From the NCBI GenBank assembly GCA_937946835.1, contig CALFAV010000005.1, forward strand, positions 53,234 through 117,233: DNA of 64,000 nucleotides. The letters run 5' to 3'. The stretch's first letter is position 1. Each line of letters starts with the position of its first letter. The notes beneath the pieces are model-generated. The model had not been told where the DNA came from. It did not search any database and saw only the letters and a list, made by a program, of their open reading frames with translations. A program made the position numbers and the translations under genes. This DNA comes from an uncultured Verrucomicrobiae bacterium (GTDB lineage Bacteria; Verrucomicrobiota; Verrucomicrobiia; Limisphaerales; J093). This document shows, piece by piece, positions 1 to 9,316 of this stretch.

Positions 1-2646
1 GGACTGCACCCCGTCAAGGGCCTGACCCGCCCGGTGCGCCTGTATCGGCTGCTGGGGGACTCGGACACCGCCACCCGACTGGAGGCCGCGGCCGCCGGCG
101 GGCTGACCCCTCTGGTGGGACGGCAAACCGAGCTGGCCTGGCTTGGGGACACCTGGGCGGACACCGCCGCCGGCGGTTCCCGCTGGGTGTTGTTGTCCGG
201 CGAGCCGGGGATCGGCAAATCCCGACTGGTGCAAACCCTGATCCAACGCGTGGCCTCCGCCGACGCGCAGGTGCTGGTCTGCCTTTGTTCCCCCCACTGG
301 CAGAACAGCGCCTTTGCCCCCATCTCGGATTTGATTGCCCGGCGGCTGGACCTGAACAGTGCAGATCCCCCGGCCGCGCGCCTGGCCCGGTTGGAAGCGC
401 GCCTGTCCGAAGACCGCCTGCCCGCGGCGGAAACGCTTCCCCTGCTGGCGCCGCTGTTCGACCTGCCGGTGCCGGCGACCGATCCGAGCCGGGACCTCAC
501 CCCGGCCCAGCGCCGGCAGCGCACCCTGGTGGCCCTGATGAACTGGCTCTTCGGCAAGGCGCAACGCCGGCCGGTGTTGCTGGTGGTCGAGGACCTGCAT
601 TGGGCCGACCCTTCGACGCTCGAACTGCTGGGGTTGATCCTTCAAACCCACGGCACCCACCGCTTGCTGACCTTGCTCACCGCGCGCCCCGAGTTTTCCC
701 CCTCCTGGCCCCTGGGGGATGCGGGCCGCGTGTGGACCCTGAGCCGACTGAGCCAGCCGGAAGTGGTCCGGCTGGTGGCCGAAGTGGCCGGGGGACACGA
801 TTTGCCCAAAGTCGCGCTGGAGCAGATCACCGAACGGGCCGACGGCATCCCCCTGTTCATCGAGGAACTGACCAAGATGTTTCTGGAAAGCGGGCCCGCG
901 GCCGAAGCGCCGGCTCCCGCCGCCCGCCGGAGCGCCCCGGAGCGGTGGGCCATTCCCGCCACGATCCAGGATTCCCTCATGGCCCGGGTGGATCGCCTGG
1001 GCACGGCCAAGCGCCTGGCCCAGTGGGGCGCGGTGCTGGGACGGGAGTTCCGGCAGGACGTGCTCGTGGCCGTGGCCGGCCCGGCCTTTTCGGAGCTCGA
1101 AGCTGACCTGGGGCGGCTCCTGGCCGCCGGGTTGCTGGCCCGGGTGGGCACCCAAACCCCGGCCACCTATGTCTTCAAGCACGCGCTGATCCAGGATGCG
1201 GCCTATCAGTCGTTGCTCCAGGCCACGCGGCGTGACCATCACCGGCAGATCGGTCAGGTGTTGGAAAAACAGTTTCCGGAACTGGCGGCCGGCCGGCCGG
1301 AACTGCTGGCCCACCACTTCACCGAAGGAGGCGACCCCCGCGCCGCGCTTACCTGGTGGTACCGCGCGGGCGAAGCAGCCCGGGCCCGCTCGGCCAACCA
1401 GGAGGCGGCGACCCATTTCCGCCGCGGGCTGGAGCTGCTGGAAGGGCTGCCGGACGCCGCCGAGCTGGCGCCGCTGGAGCTGCAATTCCGGCTGGCGCTG
1501 GGCAGCCTGTTGATGGCCCTCCAGGGATACGCCGCCCCCGAAGTCGGCCGCCTGTTTGGCCGGGCGCGGGAGTTGTGTCAGGTCCTGGGCGCGCAGCCGC
1601 AACTGAGCCCCGCCATCAGCGGGCTGTGGTCCTACAGCATTGTGCGGTGCGAATTCGCCGAGTCCACCGCCCTGGCGGCCCAAATGATGACCCTGGCGCG
1701 GGACACCGGCTCCCCCGATCTGGAACTGGAGGCCGAGGCCGGCACCGGCATCAATCTTTTCTGGGCCCACGCCCGGTTTGCGGAGGCCCGCATCCACCTG
1801 GAACGGGCCGTGGCGCTTTACGACGTCGAGCGGCACCGGACCCATGCGCTGATCTATGGCCAGGACCCCGGCGTCATGGCCGCGGCGCATCTGGTCTGGG
1901 TGCTGTGGATTCAGGGCGAGACCGAAGCGGGCGTGGCCCAGGTGGCCCGCCTGCGTCAGTTGGCCCGGTCCCGCGGCCACGCCTACAGCCTCGGCTACGC
2001 CTTTGCCTGGGAGAACACCCTCTGGTTTCTGGCCCGCCGGGTTCGGGCCGCCCTGCAAGCCGCGGCGGAAGCCATCCGGTACTGTGCCGAGCAGGGGTTT
2101 CCCCTCTGGCAATGTGTGGCCGCCTATGTCCAGGCCTGGGCGCGGGTGGCCACCGGCCAGGGCGAGGGCGCCGTCGAGGAAATCCGCCAGGCCCTCGCCA
2201 CCTGGCGGGCCACCGGCGCCACGGTCTCCCAGGCCTATCAACTGAGTGTGCTGGCCGAGGTGCACCGCCTCCAGGGCGATCTGACCGCCAGCCGGCAAAC
2301 CATCGAGGAGGCCCTGGCCCTGACCCGCACCTGCGGGGACCTTTGGTACCGGCCGGAACTGCTGCGCCTGCGGGGCGAACTCCTGCTGGCCGGCGGCGAA
2401 ACCGACCTCGCCGAGGCGTCCCTGCGCGAAGGCCACGACCTGGCGCGGGCCACCGGCGCGCGCATGTGGGAGTTGCGCGCCGCCCTGGGGCTGGCCCGGC
2501 TGGCGCAGGCGCGGGGCCGGCCCGAGCCGGCCCGCCCGCTGGTGGAAGAGGCCCGCGCCGGGTTTCCCGTCGGAACCTCCGAACCGGAACTCGAGCTGGC
2601 GCGGCGTTTTCTGGACAACTCCGCAGCGCTTCCCGTCTGCGCATGA
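1..2646 (+). CDS. AAA ATPase/TPR regulator, C-terminal part of an adenylate/guanylate cyclase-type protein (5' end outside window)
   Basis: The frame is open from base 1, so the gene begins before the window. The GTG at 34 is internal: residues before it (GLHPVKGLTRPVRLYRLLG) match the linker that follows class III nucleotide cyclase domains in the cyclase-ATPase-TPR family. Visible next are a STAND/AAA-type ATPase with Walker A GEPGIGKSR (about bases 205-231) and Walker B VLLVVEDLHWAD (about 571-610), then a long helical TPR-like region to the end. In this family the cyclase makes cAMP or cGMP and the ATPase/TPR part senses or scaffolds. The cyclase domain itself is not seen and is inferred from the linker. 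The stop overlaps the next start as ATGA, so translation is probably coupled to the oxygenase gene downstream. Confidence 0.75.
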   Translation, partial: GLHPVKGLTRPVRLYRLLGDSDTATRLEAAAAGGLTPLVGRQTELAWLGDTWADTAAGGSRWVLLSGEPGIGKSRLVQTLIQRVASADAQVLVCLCSPHWQNSAFAPISDLIARRLDLNSADPPAARLARLEARLSEDRLPAAETLPLLAPLFDLPVPATDPSRDLTPAQRRQRTLVALMNWLFGKAQRRPVLLVVEDLHWADPSTLELLGLILQTHGTHRLLTLLTARPEFSPSWPLGDAGRVWTLSRLSQPEVVRLVAEVAGGHDLPKVALEQITERADGIPLFIEELTKMFLESGPAAEAPAPAARRSAPERWAIPATIQDSLMARVDRLGTAKRLAQWGAVLGREFRQDVLVAVAGPAFSELEADLGRLLAAGLLARVGTQTPATYVFKHALIQDAAYQSLLQATRRDHHRQIGQVLEKQFPELAAGRPELLAHHFTEGGDPRAALTWWYRAGEAARARSANQEAATHFRRGLELLEGLPDAAELAPLELQFRLALGSLLMALQGYAAPEVGRLFGRARELCQVLGAQPQLSPAISGLWSYSIVRCEFAESTALAAQMMTLARDTGSPDLELEAEAGTGINLFWAHARFAEARIHLERAVALYDVERHRTHALIYGQDPGVMAAAHLVWVLWIQGETEAGVAQVARLRQLARSRGHAYSLGYAFAWENTLWFLARRVRAALQAAAEAIRYCAEQGFPLWQCVAAYVQAWARVATGQGEGAVEEIRQALATWRATGATVSQAYQLSVLAEVHRLQGDLTASRQTIEEALALTRTCGDLWYRPELLRLRGELLLAGGETDLAEASLREGHDLARATGARMWELRAALGLARLAQARGRPEPARPLVEEARAGFPVGTSEPELELARRFLDNSAALPVCA

Positions 2647-4028
2647 ACCTGTCCCCCCTCCGCACCCCGCTTCGCCTGCTCGGCGCGTTGAGCCGCGCCG
2701 CCCTGGGCCGCCTCACCGCCGCGTGCGGTTGCACGCCTCATCGCCGGGCCGAGCGCTTTACTCCGGACCCCGCACTGGAGGCTCTGCTGGAGCAAATGCG
2801 CTTCGAGGCGGACCCGCTGGCCGATGACACGGTCCGGCGCCTTTTCGCCAGCGGCGCGGGCATGGACCGGGTCAACGAGCTGCTTGCCCGGCTCATTCAC
2901 CAGGCGCCGCCCCCCGAGGCCCTGCGGGACGACGCGCAGGATGAGGCGGCGCGGGCCGCGCTCGAGCCCTACCTGGCGCACTGCCAGACCCTGCCGCCCT
3001 GGGCGGACCGGGCCGTGATTGGCCGCGCGGGCGCGCTGTTTGCCGAGCACGGGATGCTGGCCTTCTCGGTGCTGGGTTGCGCCAGCCTGCCCGTGGGCTA
3101 CGCCGCCCCCGAGGCGGCGCGCGTGCTGGGATTCACCCAGCAACTGACCGAGCACGCCCAACGCCGCCTGGCCGAGACGGCACTGTTTCTGATTGACGTG
3201 ATGTCGCGGGGCGGCCTGGAACCCGGGGGGCGCGGCCTGCAGGACATCGCGCGGGTGCGCCTGATGCACGCGGCCATCCGGCACCTGCTGCTGCAACCGG
3301 CCCCCGGGCCGCTGGGCGAGGGCCGCCGGGACTTCGCCCGGGTGCTGGCCGAGGCGTCCTGGGACGTGCGCGCGCACGGCCAGCCCATTCATCAGGTGGT
3401 GATGTCCGCGACCATCCTGTGCTTTTCCTTCGTGGCCCTGCGCAGTGCGCGCCGGATGGGCCTTCACCCGCCGCCGGAAGCCGAACACGCCTACCTGCAC
3501 GCGTGGAACGTGGTGGGGTGGCTGATGGGCGTGCGGGACGAGTTGCTGGTGCCGCGGCCCGAGACCTACGCGGGGGCGGAGAAACTCTTCAACCACATCT
3601 GGCATCGCTTCCGGGCCCGCGCGCCCTACGCCGAGGGGATTCAGCTCACCGCGGCGTTGCTGCGGTTTCTGGAAGACCCGCTGCACGATCTGCCCCCGCC
3701 CCTGCCGCGGCTGCCCCGTCTGGTCATGCGCGACCTGATCGGGCCGGATCTTACGCGCATTCTGGGGGTGAAGCTGGGGTTTTGGGACGAGGTGCTGCTG
3801 GGACTGGCGGTATGGGGAATCCGCGAGCTGGATCACCTGGGTGACGTGGTTTACGAGCGACTGCCGCAGTCGCGTCTGGCGGCGGAGTTTCTGTTCCGCC
3901 GGCTGGTCCGGGCGCTGGCGGGCGCACCCCGCGGCGGGGCGCGCCCGCCGTTTCAAATTCCCGATCACCTGGCCGAGCGCTGGCGCGTGCGGCCGCCCTC
4001 GCCCCGCGCGGAACCTGTCGGCCCCTGA
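2643..4028 (+). CDS. Oxygenase of the MpaB / latex-clearing protein (DUF2236) family
   Basis: 461 residues matching the MPAB_Lcp catalytic fold. Recognisable stretches are FAEHGMLAFSVLGCASLP, the RRLAETALFLIDVM helix followed by LEPGGRGLQDIARVRLMHAA, and HAWNVVGWLMGVRDELL. Family members are haem b oxygenases or ER-bound oxygenases that cleave isoprenoid or other hydrophobic chains oxidatively. I did not assign the haem-ligand histidine. No clear signal peptide is seen, although the N-terminus is basic and hydrophobic. The ATG overlaps the previous stop, and the methyltransferase starts 6 bases after this gene, so it sits mid-operon. The substrate is unknown; the FadL channel downstream suggests a lipophilic compound. 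Confidence 0.8.
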   Translation: MNLSPLRTPLRLLGALSRAALGRLTAACGCTPHRRAERFTPDPALEALLEQMRFEADPLADDTVRRLFASGAGMDRVNELLARLIHQAPPPEALRDDAQDEAARAALEPYLAHCQTLPPWADRAVIGRAGALFAEHGMLAFSVLGCASLPVGYAAPEAARVLGFTQQLTEHAQRRLAETALFLIDVMSRGGLEPGGRGLQDIARVRLMHAAIRHLLLQPAPGPLGEGRRDFARVLAEASWDVRAHGQPIHQVVMSATILCFSFVALRSARRMGLHPPPEAEHAYLHAWNVVGWLMGVRDELLVPRPETYAGAEKLFNHIWHRFRARAPYAEGIQLTAALLRFLEDPLHDLPPPLPRLPRLVMRDLIGPDLTRILGVKLGFWDEVLLGLAVWGIRELDHLGDVVYERLPQSRLAAEFLFRRLVRALAGAPRGGARPPFQIPDHLAERWRVRPPSPRAEPVGP

Positions 4029-4034
4029 CTGCGC

Positions 4035-4901
4035 ATGGCCGCCAACTCGATCAGCCCCGCCGCGATTGTCCGGTACTACGACGTGCTCGAGCCGGACTAT
4101 CGCTACATGTGGAATCTGGGGCGGAACGTGGCGATGCACTTCGGGTACTGGGACGCCGCCACGCGGAGCCTGCCCGGGGCGCTGGAGCGGGAAAACGCCG
4201 TGCTGGCCGAATTGGCCCGGGTGCACCGCGGCACGCGCGTGCTCGACGCCGGCTGCGGCATCGGCGGCAGCGCCATTTACCTGGCGCGGCACCACGGCTG
4301 CCGGGTGACCGGCGTCACGCTCAGCGCCAGACAGGTGCGGACCGCGCAGCGCCTGGCCCGCCGGGCCGGGGTGGCCGGGGGGACCGAGTTTTTGTGCCGG
4401 GATTTTCAGCAGACCGGATTTCCGGACGGGGCGTTCGACGTGGTGTGGGCCCTCGAGAGCGTGTGCCACGCGCCGGACAAGGCGCGGTTGAGCCGCGAGT
4501 TTTTCCGGGTGTTGGCGCCGGGCGGCCGCCTGGTGGTGGCGGATGGGTTTGCCGCACGCGCGCACTTCGCGCCGGCGGACCGGGCGTTGATGGACCGGTG
4601 GCTGCGGGGTTGGTGTGTCGAGTCGCTGGCCACGCTGGAGGAGTTCACCCGGGCCCTGGGCGCGGCCGGTTTTGTCGGCGTCCAAGTCCGGGATGCCACC
4701 CCGAACGTGTTGCCCTCCTCGCGGCACCTGTACCGGTGGTCCCGGCCGCTGCTCGGGCTGGCCGCGGTGTTGCGGTGGTGTGGTCCGAACCTGCGCACCC
4801 GCGCGCTGAACATCGTGGCCGCACACGGCCAGTACCTGGCGTTGACCCGCGGTCTGTGGCGGTACGGCTTGATCGTGGCCTCCAAACTTCCCCCCGAATG
4901 A
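4035..4901 (+). CDS. Class I SAM-dependent methyltransferase, sterol/tocopherol/cyclopropane-synthase-like
   Basis: 288 residues. Motif I is VLDAGCGIGGS (about residue 70), followed by an acidic-loop region GCRVTGVTLSARQ and the post-motif segment FDVVWALESVCHAPDK. The N-terminal YYDVLEPDYRYMWNLG and HFGYWD resemble gamma-tocopherol, sterol C-24 and mycolic/cyclopropane methyltransferases, which act on hydrophobic substrates. The ATG is 6 bases after the oxygenase stop, and the TGA overlaps the FadL ATG. Operon position suggests it modifies the same lipophilic substrate or product as the oxygenase; that is inference. Confidence 0.85.
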   Translation: MAANSISPAAIVRYYDVLEPDYRYMWNLGRNVAMHFGYWDAATRSLPGALERENAVLAELARVHRGTRVLDAGCGIGGSAIYLARHHGCRVTGVTLSARQVRTAQRLARRAGVAGGTEFLCRDFQQTGFPDGAFDVVWALESVCHAPDKARLSREFFRVLAPGGRLVVADGFAARAHFAPADRALMDRWLRGWCVESLATLEEFTRALGAAGFVGVQVRDATPNVLPSSRHLYRWSRPLLGLAAVLRWCGPNLRTRALNIVAAHGQYLALTRGLWRYGLIVASKLPPE

Positions 4902-6163
4902 ACCTTTTCTCACTCCCCGGTTGGCCCGCCGCCGTCCGCCGCAAGACCGGTTCGGCCTTGCGAAGCCCTCGGCGTTTTCCCGCCCGGTCGCTGCTCTGCC
5001 TGGCCGCGGTGGGCGGGCTCGCCGCCGCGCCGGTTTGGGGGGTGGCCTTTCGGGTCCCGAACCAGGACGCCCGGGCCGTCGCGCGCGGCAACGCCTTCGC
5101 AGCCACCGCGGACAACCCCGCGGCCGTTTACTACAACCCGGCCGGCCTGGCGTTCCTGGAGGGCACGCAATTTCGGGCCAGCGCGTACCCGATTTGGCTC
5201 AAGGTGGACCATGAAGCCGCGGGGGGCGGGCGGTTCAGCACGCGCGACCAGTTGCAGGGCGTGGCGCAGGTGTATTTCACCAGCACCGCCGCCGGCGGCA
5301 GCCTGGCCGGGGGCGTGGGCCTGTACACGCCCTATGGCCTGGGCACGCTCTGGCCGGATGACGCGCCGTTTCGCGCGCTGGGTACCAAGGCGGAGTTGAT
5401 GTACCTGGCCGTGAACCCCGTGGTCGCCTGGCGGCCCCGGCCCGCCCTGGCCGTGGCCGTGGGCCCCAGCGTGGACTGGGGGCGCGCCACGCTCCGGCAG
5501 GGCATCGGCACACGACCGGAGGACCAGTTCAATTTCACCGGGACCGACCTCAGCCTGGCGGCCACCGCGGGGTTCCTGTGGCGCCCCCATGCGCGGCACG
5601 CGTTGGGGGTGAGCTGGCGCAGTCCCGGGGAGATGACCTTTGAGGGCACGGCGGAAACCCGGGTGGGCGGCCTGCGGTTCGAGCAGGACGCCACCTACCG
5701 GCTGAACCTGCCCCAACACCTCATCGTGGGTTGGTCCTTCCGCCCCACGCCCGCCTGGAACCTCGAGGTGAACGTGGACTGGACGGACTGGCACGCCGTG
5801 GACACCGCCACGCTGGGGTTGCCGGGTGGCAAGACCGAGGTGCCGTTCCACTGGGAGTCCGGCTTCATGTACGAGTTTGGCCTGACGCACACCTTCGCCT
5901 CCGGCACGGCCCTGAGCGTGGGTTACTGGTACGGCGAGGAGACCGTGCCCGACGCGCGTTACCAACCCATTGTGCCCGACGTGGCCCTGCACGCATTTTC
6001 CGCCGGCCTGGCCTGGCGTTGGGGCGCCTGGAACCTGGAGGCGGTGTACCAACTGGGCGTGGGCCCCACCCGCACGGTGCGCGGCAGCCCGGGCGGATTG
6101 GCCGACGGTGACTTCACCTACCTCAGCCACGCCCTGAGCCTGGCCGCCGGGCGGAAGTTCTAA
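4898..6163 (+). CDS. OmpP1/FadL/TodX-family outer-membrane channel
   Basis: 421 residues. An unusually long basic N-terminus precedes the hydrophobic signal core LLCLAAVGGLAAAPVWG. The mature start FRVPNQDARAVARGNAFAAT and the DNPAAVYYNPAG motif are the hallmark FadL N-terminal hatch sequence. The rest is amphipathic beta strand and the protein ends in phenylalanine (GRKF), as expected for a BAM-assembled barrel. FadL-type channels bring fatty acids and aromatic or other hydrophobic molecules across the outer membrane. It is the last gene of the cyclase-type regulator/oxygenase/methyltransferase operon, which suggests uptake of a hydrophobic substrate for those enzymes. Confidence 0.9.
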   Translation: MNLFSLPGWPAAVRRKTGSALRSPRRFPARSLLCLAAVGGLAAAPVWGVAFRVPNQDARAVARGNAFAATADNPAAVYYNPAGLAFLEGTQFRASAYPIWLKVDHEAAGGGRFSTRDQLQGVAQVYFTSTAAGGSLAGGVGLYTPYGLGTLWPDDAPFRALGTKAELMYLAVNPVVAWRPRPALAVAVGPSVDWGRATLRQGIGTRPEDQFNFTGTDLSLAATAGFLWRPHARHALGVSWRSPGEMTFEGTAETRVGGLRFEQDATYRLNLPQHLIVGWSFRPTPAWNLEVNVDWTDWHAVDTATLGLPGGKTEVPFHWESGFMYEFGLTHTFASGTALSVGYWYGEETVPDARYQPIVPDVALHAFSAGLAWRWGAWNLEAVYQLGVGPTRTVRGSPGGLADGDFTYLSHALSLAAGRKF

Positions 6164-6201
6164 GCCCGGGTCGGGCACCGCCCGCCGGTTGCTTACTGAG
6201 C

Positions 6202-7074
6202 TTACTGAAACAGGGTCGCCGCCGGCTGGCCGACCGGGAGCATCCGTCCGCCCGGGTAGAAGCGCTCGAACTGACCGCCGCGCCACCGGCGAACGCGGTA
6301 CAGCGTGGCAAAGGTAAAGGCCGGTGCCGCGCCGCCCTGCCCGCCCACCAGTTCCCCCCCGCGGCGCACGTTGTCCATCATCCAGGCCGGCAGGAGCAGG
6401 TGGTACGGGTTGCGGCGCACCTCGCCCACATGGAAGGAGCAGGCGGCCACGAGGTCGGCCAGGTCCTCCGGGCCGGCTTCGACGGCCGCGTTGGGATCGT
6501 CGCACTGGCCCCAGTACTCGGTCTCGACGGTGACACACTCCAGGCTGGTTCCCAGCCCGCGCAGGGCATCCACCACCAGCCAGTGCACCCCCACGTGCGT
6601 GCTGTTCCAGTCCTGGTCGTGCGGGAAACAGATGACCTGCGGACGCTCCACCTGGAGCAGCTTGGCAATCACGCGTACCTTGTCGGTCCAGCCCACCGGG
6701 TCCTGCTCGCGCGCGGCCAGATTCACCCGCTCCAGCCCGCGCGGCGCGGTCTGCTGCACCTCGAACCCCAGAAACGCACACGCGTTTTTCAACTCGGCCA
6801 GCCGGGCCTCCTGTCGGCCGGGGTCGCTGCCCTGGGTGACCGCCACGTTGATCACCCGGTACCCGGATTCGCGCATCAACCGCAGCGCCAGCAACCCCAC
6901 GATGCACTCATCGTCCGGGTGCGGGGAAAACAGCAGCACCTTGGGCGCATCGGAACCGGGCTTGGGGCGGGGCCGGAGGGGCAGGTCGCCCAGCGGCAGA
7001 TGGGTTCCCAGCCCGGCCAGACTGGCGTAGCTTTGCACGTATAAGCGATAGGGATGCATGACGGGCGTTTCCAC
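6202..7074 (-). CDS. PIG-L family N-acetylglucosamine-type deacetylase
   Basis: 290 residues from a GTG at 7074; an ATG at 7059 (MHPYRLY) is an equally possible start. GGGG lies just before the GTG. The zinc-binding PHPDDE motif is at residues 51-56, and a second histidine pair lies in HVGVHW. Family members (LmbE, MshB, BshB) are Zn-dependent hydrolases that deacetylate GlcNAc-containing conjugates. The substrate here is not known, and no bacillithiol or mycothiol gene is adjacent. It stands alone, converging on the FadL gene with only 38 bases between the stops. Confidence 0.85.
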   Translation of the reverse strand: METPVMHPYRLYVQSYASLAGLGTHLPLGDLPLRPRPKPGSDAPKVLLFSPHPDDECIVGLLALRLMRESGYRVINVAVTQGSDPGRQEARLAELKNACAFLGFEVQQTAPRGLERVNLAAREQDPVGWTDKVRVIAKLLQVERPQVICFPHDQDWNSTHVGVHWLVVDALRGLGTSLECVTVETEYWGQCDDPNAAVEAGPEDLADLVAACSFHVGEVRRNPYHLLLPAWMMDNVRRGGELVGGQGGAAPAFTFATLYRVRRWRGGQFERFYPGGRMLPVGQPAATLFQ

Positions 7075-7294
7075 ACCCCCAACAAAGATTCATGGCTGCC
7101 ATACCGGCAAGCACAATTTGCTCCGGGAAACGGCGCTCGGACATCGGCACCAGACTCCCCGGCCCTGCACAGAAGGCGCGCGCGCCCACCGCGGGCGATC
7201 GCGGGCGGCCCCCCAGGTTCGGTCCCGGAGCGCCGGCACGCCCCCCGGGGTTCCGGCTTAACCACCGGTCGCGCCCGCCGTAACCTGTGCCGCC

Positions 7295-8911
7295 TTGTTG
7301 CCGTTGATCTGCCACGAAGACGAGCACCTGCTGGTGGTGAACAAGCCGCCCGGCTGGAGCACCCACGCCCCCGCCCCGTATGCCGGGGAGGGCGTGTACG
7401 ACTGGCTGCGACATCGCGAGCCGCGCTGGGCCAACCTGGCCATCGTGCACCGGTTGGACAAGGACACGTCCGGCCTGCTGGTCTTCGGCAAAACCCCCTT
7501 GGCCAACCGCGCGCTCACCGCGCAGTTTACGCGCCGCGAGGTGCGCAAGGAGTACCGGCTGGCCACGCGGGCACCAGTGCGTTTTCAGCGGCTGGAGGTG
7601 CGCACGGGGCTGCGCCGGGCGGGCGAACGTTACGTGGTTGCCCCGGCCGGTGCCGGTACGGAGCCGGCGATCACCCGCTTTGAAGTGCTCGAGGTCTCCG
7701 GCGGCCTGACCTGGTTGCGCGCCGTGCCGGTCACCGGCCGCACGCACCAGATTCGCGTCCATGCCGCCGCCCGCGGTTTTCCGATCCTGGGGGACACGCG
7801 GTACGGGGGCGAGCCCGCGGCGCGCCTCTGGCTGCACGCCCAGCGGCTGGCGTTCCGGCATCCGGCCTCCGGGGCCGAGGTTCAATTCCACGCGCCGGGG
7901 GACTTCACGGACGACCCCGCCCGGCTGTTGCGCGAAGCAATCTTCGACCCGGCGGAGACCGACACCTGGCGCCTGCTCCACGGCGCGGGCGAGCTGGCCG
8001 ACGATTTCCGCGCCGCGGACAACGCGCCGGATTTCTGCGTGGACCGCTTCGGTCCCTACCTGCTGGCGCAAAGCGCCGGCCCGCCCGGGCGCACCCAGCT
8101 TGCTTACCTGCATCGGGAAGTGGAGCGGTACGGCCTGCGCGGGGCATATCACAAGACACTGCGCCGCGAGGTGCGGGGCTGTGGCGGGGCAGCGGCCTCA
8201 CCGCAACTCCTCTTCGGCGAGCCGGCACCGGCCGCGTTTACCGTCCGTGAGAACGGCGTCGCTTACGAGATTCGCTTCGGGGAGGGGTACTCGGTGGGCC
8301 TGTTTCTGGACCAGCGGGACAACCGGCGCCGGCTGCTGGTGAACCACGTGGCGGCCGGTTTCCCGCTCTTCCCGGCCGGCCCGGCGGGCGCGGAGGTGTT
8401 GAACACCTTCGCCTACACCTGCGGCTTTTCCGTCTGCGCGGCCCGGGCCGGCGCGCGCGTCACCAGTGTGGACCTCTCGCGCAAATACCTCGACTGGGGC
8501 CGGCGAAACTTCGCGTTGAACGGCCTGGAGCCGGCGAGCCACGAGTTCCTGACCGGCGACGTGTTCGACTGGTTGCGACGGTTCGCCAAACGCGGTCGGC
8601 AGTTCGACCTCGTCCTGCTGGACCCGCCGACCTTTTCCACCGCCAAGGGCGGAACGGTGTTCAGCGCGGAGCGGGACTACGGCCGACTGGTGCGGGCGGC
8701 GTTGCCGGTGGTCAAACCCGGCGGGGTGCTCTTCGCCTCAACCAACGCCGCGGAACTGGCGCCGGAGAAATTCCTGAAGCTGATCCACGCCGCCCTCGGG
8801 GAGTGGGGACGGCGCGTGCTCCAGCACCATTATGCGCCGCAACCGCCGGATTATCCCGTTGTGCGCGCCGTGCCGGCGCACTTGAAAACCCTGTGGCTGC
8901 GCCTGGAGTGA
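7295..8911 (+). CDS. Bifunctional fusion: RluA-type pseudouridine synthase + RlmK/RlmI-like rRNA methyltransferase
   Basis: 538 residues, probable TTG start at 7295 (no in-frame ATG or GTG nearby). Residues 1-230 are an RluA-family pseudouridine synthase: the catalytic motif HRLDKDTSGLL has Asp55, and VTGRTHQIRVH follows. Residues about 235-538 are a Rossmann methyltransferase of the RlmI/RlmK type, with SAM-site region VLNTFAYTCGFSVCAARAG and motif IV LLDPPTFS around Asp443. The DPPTFS plus a following lysine resembles RlmK (guanine-N7) more than RlmI (DPPKF). Both halves keep their catalytic motifs, so one polypeptide probably makes two base modifications in rRNA. It is monocistronic and divergent from the PIG-L gene. 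Confidence 0.88.
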   Translation: MLPLICHEDEHLLVVNKPPGWSTHAPAPYAGEGVYDWLRHREPRWANLAIVHRLDKDTSGLLVFGKTPLANRALTAQFTRREVRKEYRLATRAPVRFQRLEVRTGLRRAGERYVVAPAGAGTEPAITRFEVLEVSGGLTWLRAVPVTGRTHQIRVHAAARGFPILGDTRYGGEPAARLWLHAQRLAFRHPASGAEVQFHAPGDFTDDPARLLREAIFDPAETDTWRLLHGAGELADDFRAADNAPDFCVDRFGPYLLAQSAGPPGRTQLAYLHREVERYGLRGAYHKTLRREVRGCGGAAASPQLLFGEPAPAAFTVRENGVAYEIRFGEGYSVGLFLDQRDNRRRLLVNHVAAGFPLFPAGPAGAEVLNTFAYTCGFSVCAARAGARVTSVDLSRKYLDWGRRNFALNGLEPASHEFLTGDVFDWLRRFAKRGRQFDLVLLDPPTFSTAKGGTVFSAERDYGRLVRAALPVVKPGGVLFASTNAAELAPEKFLKLIHAALGEWGRRVLQHHYAPQPPDYPVVRAVPAHLKTLWLRLE

Positions 8912-9316
8912 GCGGATGCGAATTCCCCGCGGCTGCAGGGTATTTGGCGTCCTGCCCGTTGCGCGCCACGCGGCCCTACCGGGGAAAGCGCCAGCATGCG
9001 GGCGCACTCCAAAGGCTGGCGCCCGGGGTCGGCGTCCCTGCCCAAGCCAGGCGTCTGGGAGGGCCGCCGTCGCCGGCCGCTTACTCCAGGCAAGCCACAC
9101 GGGAAGTTTTCCGCTGGTGGAAAGAAGCCGGGGCCTGCGGCGCTCGCTTCTCCGAGACGAAGGCTGGGCTTGCTGAATCCACCCTTCGAGGCGGCCGCGG
9201 GGTGTTTGGAAAAGTGAGCCGCGCGGGCAAATCCAGCCTGCGGTTTCCCAGGATGTGACCGGGCCGAAACCCGGGCGCCCGGGGGAAAAACGCGCAGGGG
9301 GGCAACCTCAGCCGGT
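8912..9316. other. 405-base intergenic region with inverted repeats, no gene seen
   Basis: No open frame here looks coding. It holds an 8-base perfect inverted repeat, GCGCCAGC at 8988-8995 and GCTGGCGC at 9015-9022 with a 19-base loop. A smaller TTTCC/GGAAA hairpin lies near 9110, and the self-complementary CCCGGGCGCCCGGG is at 9270-9283. The region lies between two convergent transcription units, so these may help end transcription, but neither has a good T-tract. I recognise no riboswitch or conserved RNA. Confidence 0.4.

Noticed and set aside
2238..4913. 891-codon minus-strand open frame
   Set aside because: Antisense to the oxygenase and methyltransferase genes; composition is His/Gln/Arg-rich, typical of a shadow frame.
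6164..6184. GCCCG/CGGGC mini-hairpins between convergent FadL and PIG-L genes
   Set aside because: Stems of only five pairs with competing partners and no T-tract; not enough to call a terminator.
7092..7102. 11-base palindrome ATGGCTGCCAT between the PIG-L and pseudouridine synthase genes
   Set aside because: Short, with no extension of symmetry and no adjacent regulator; could easily be chance.
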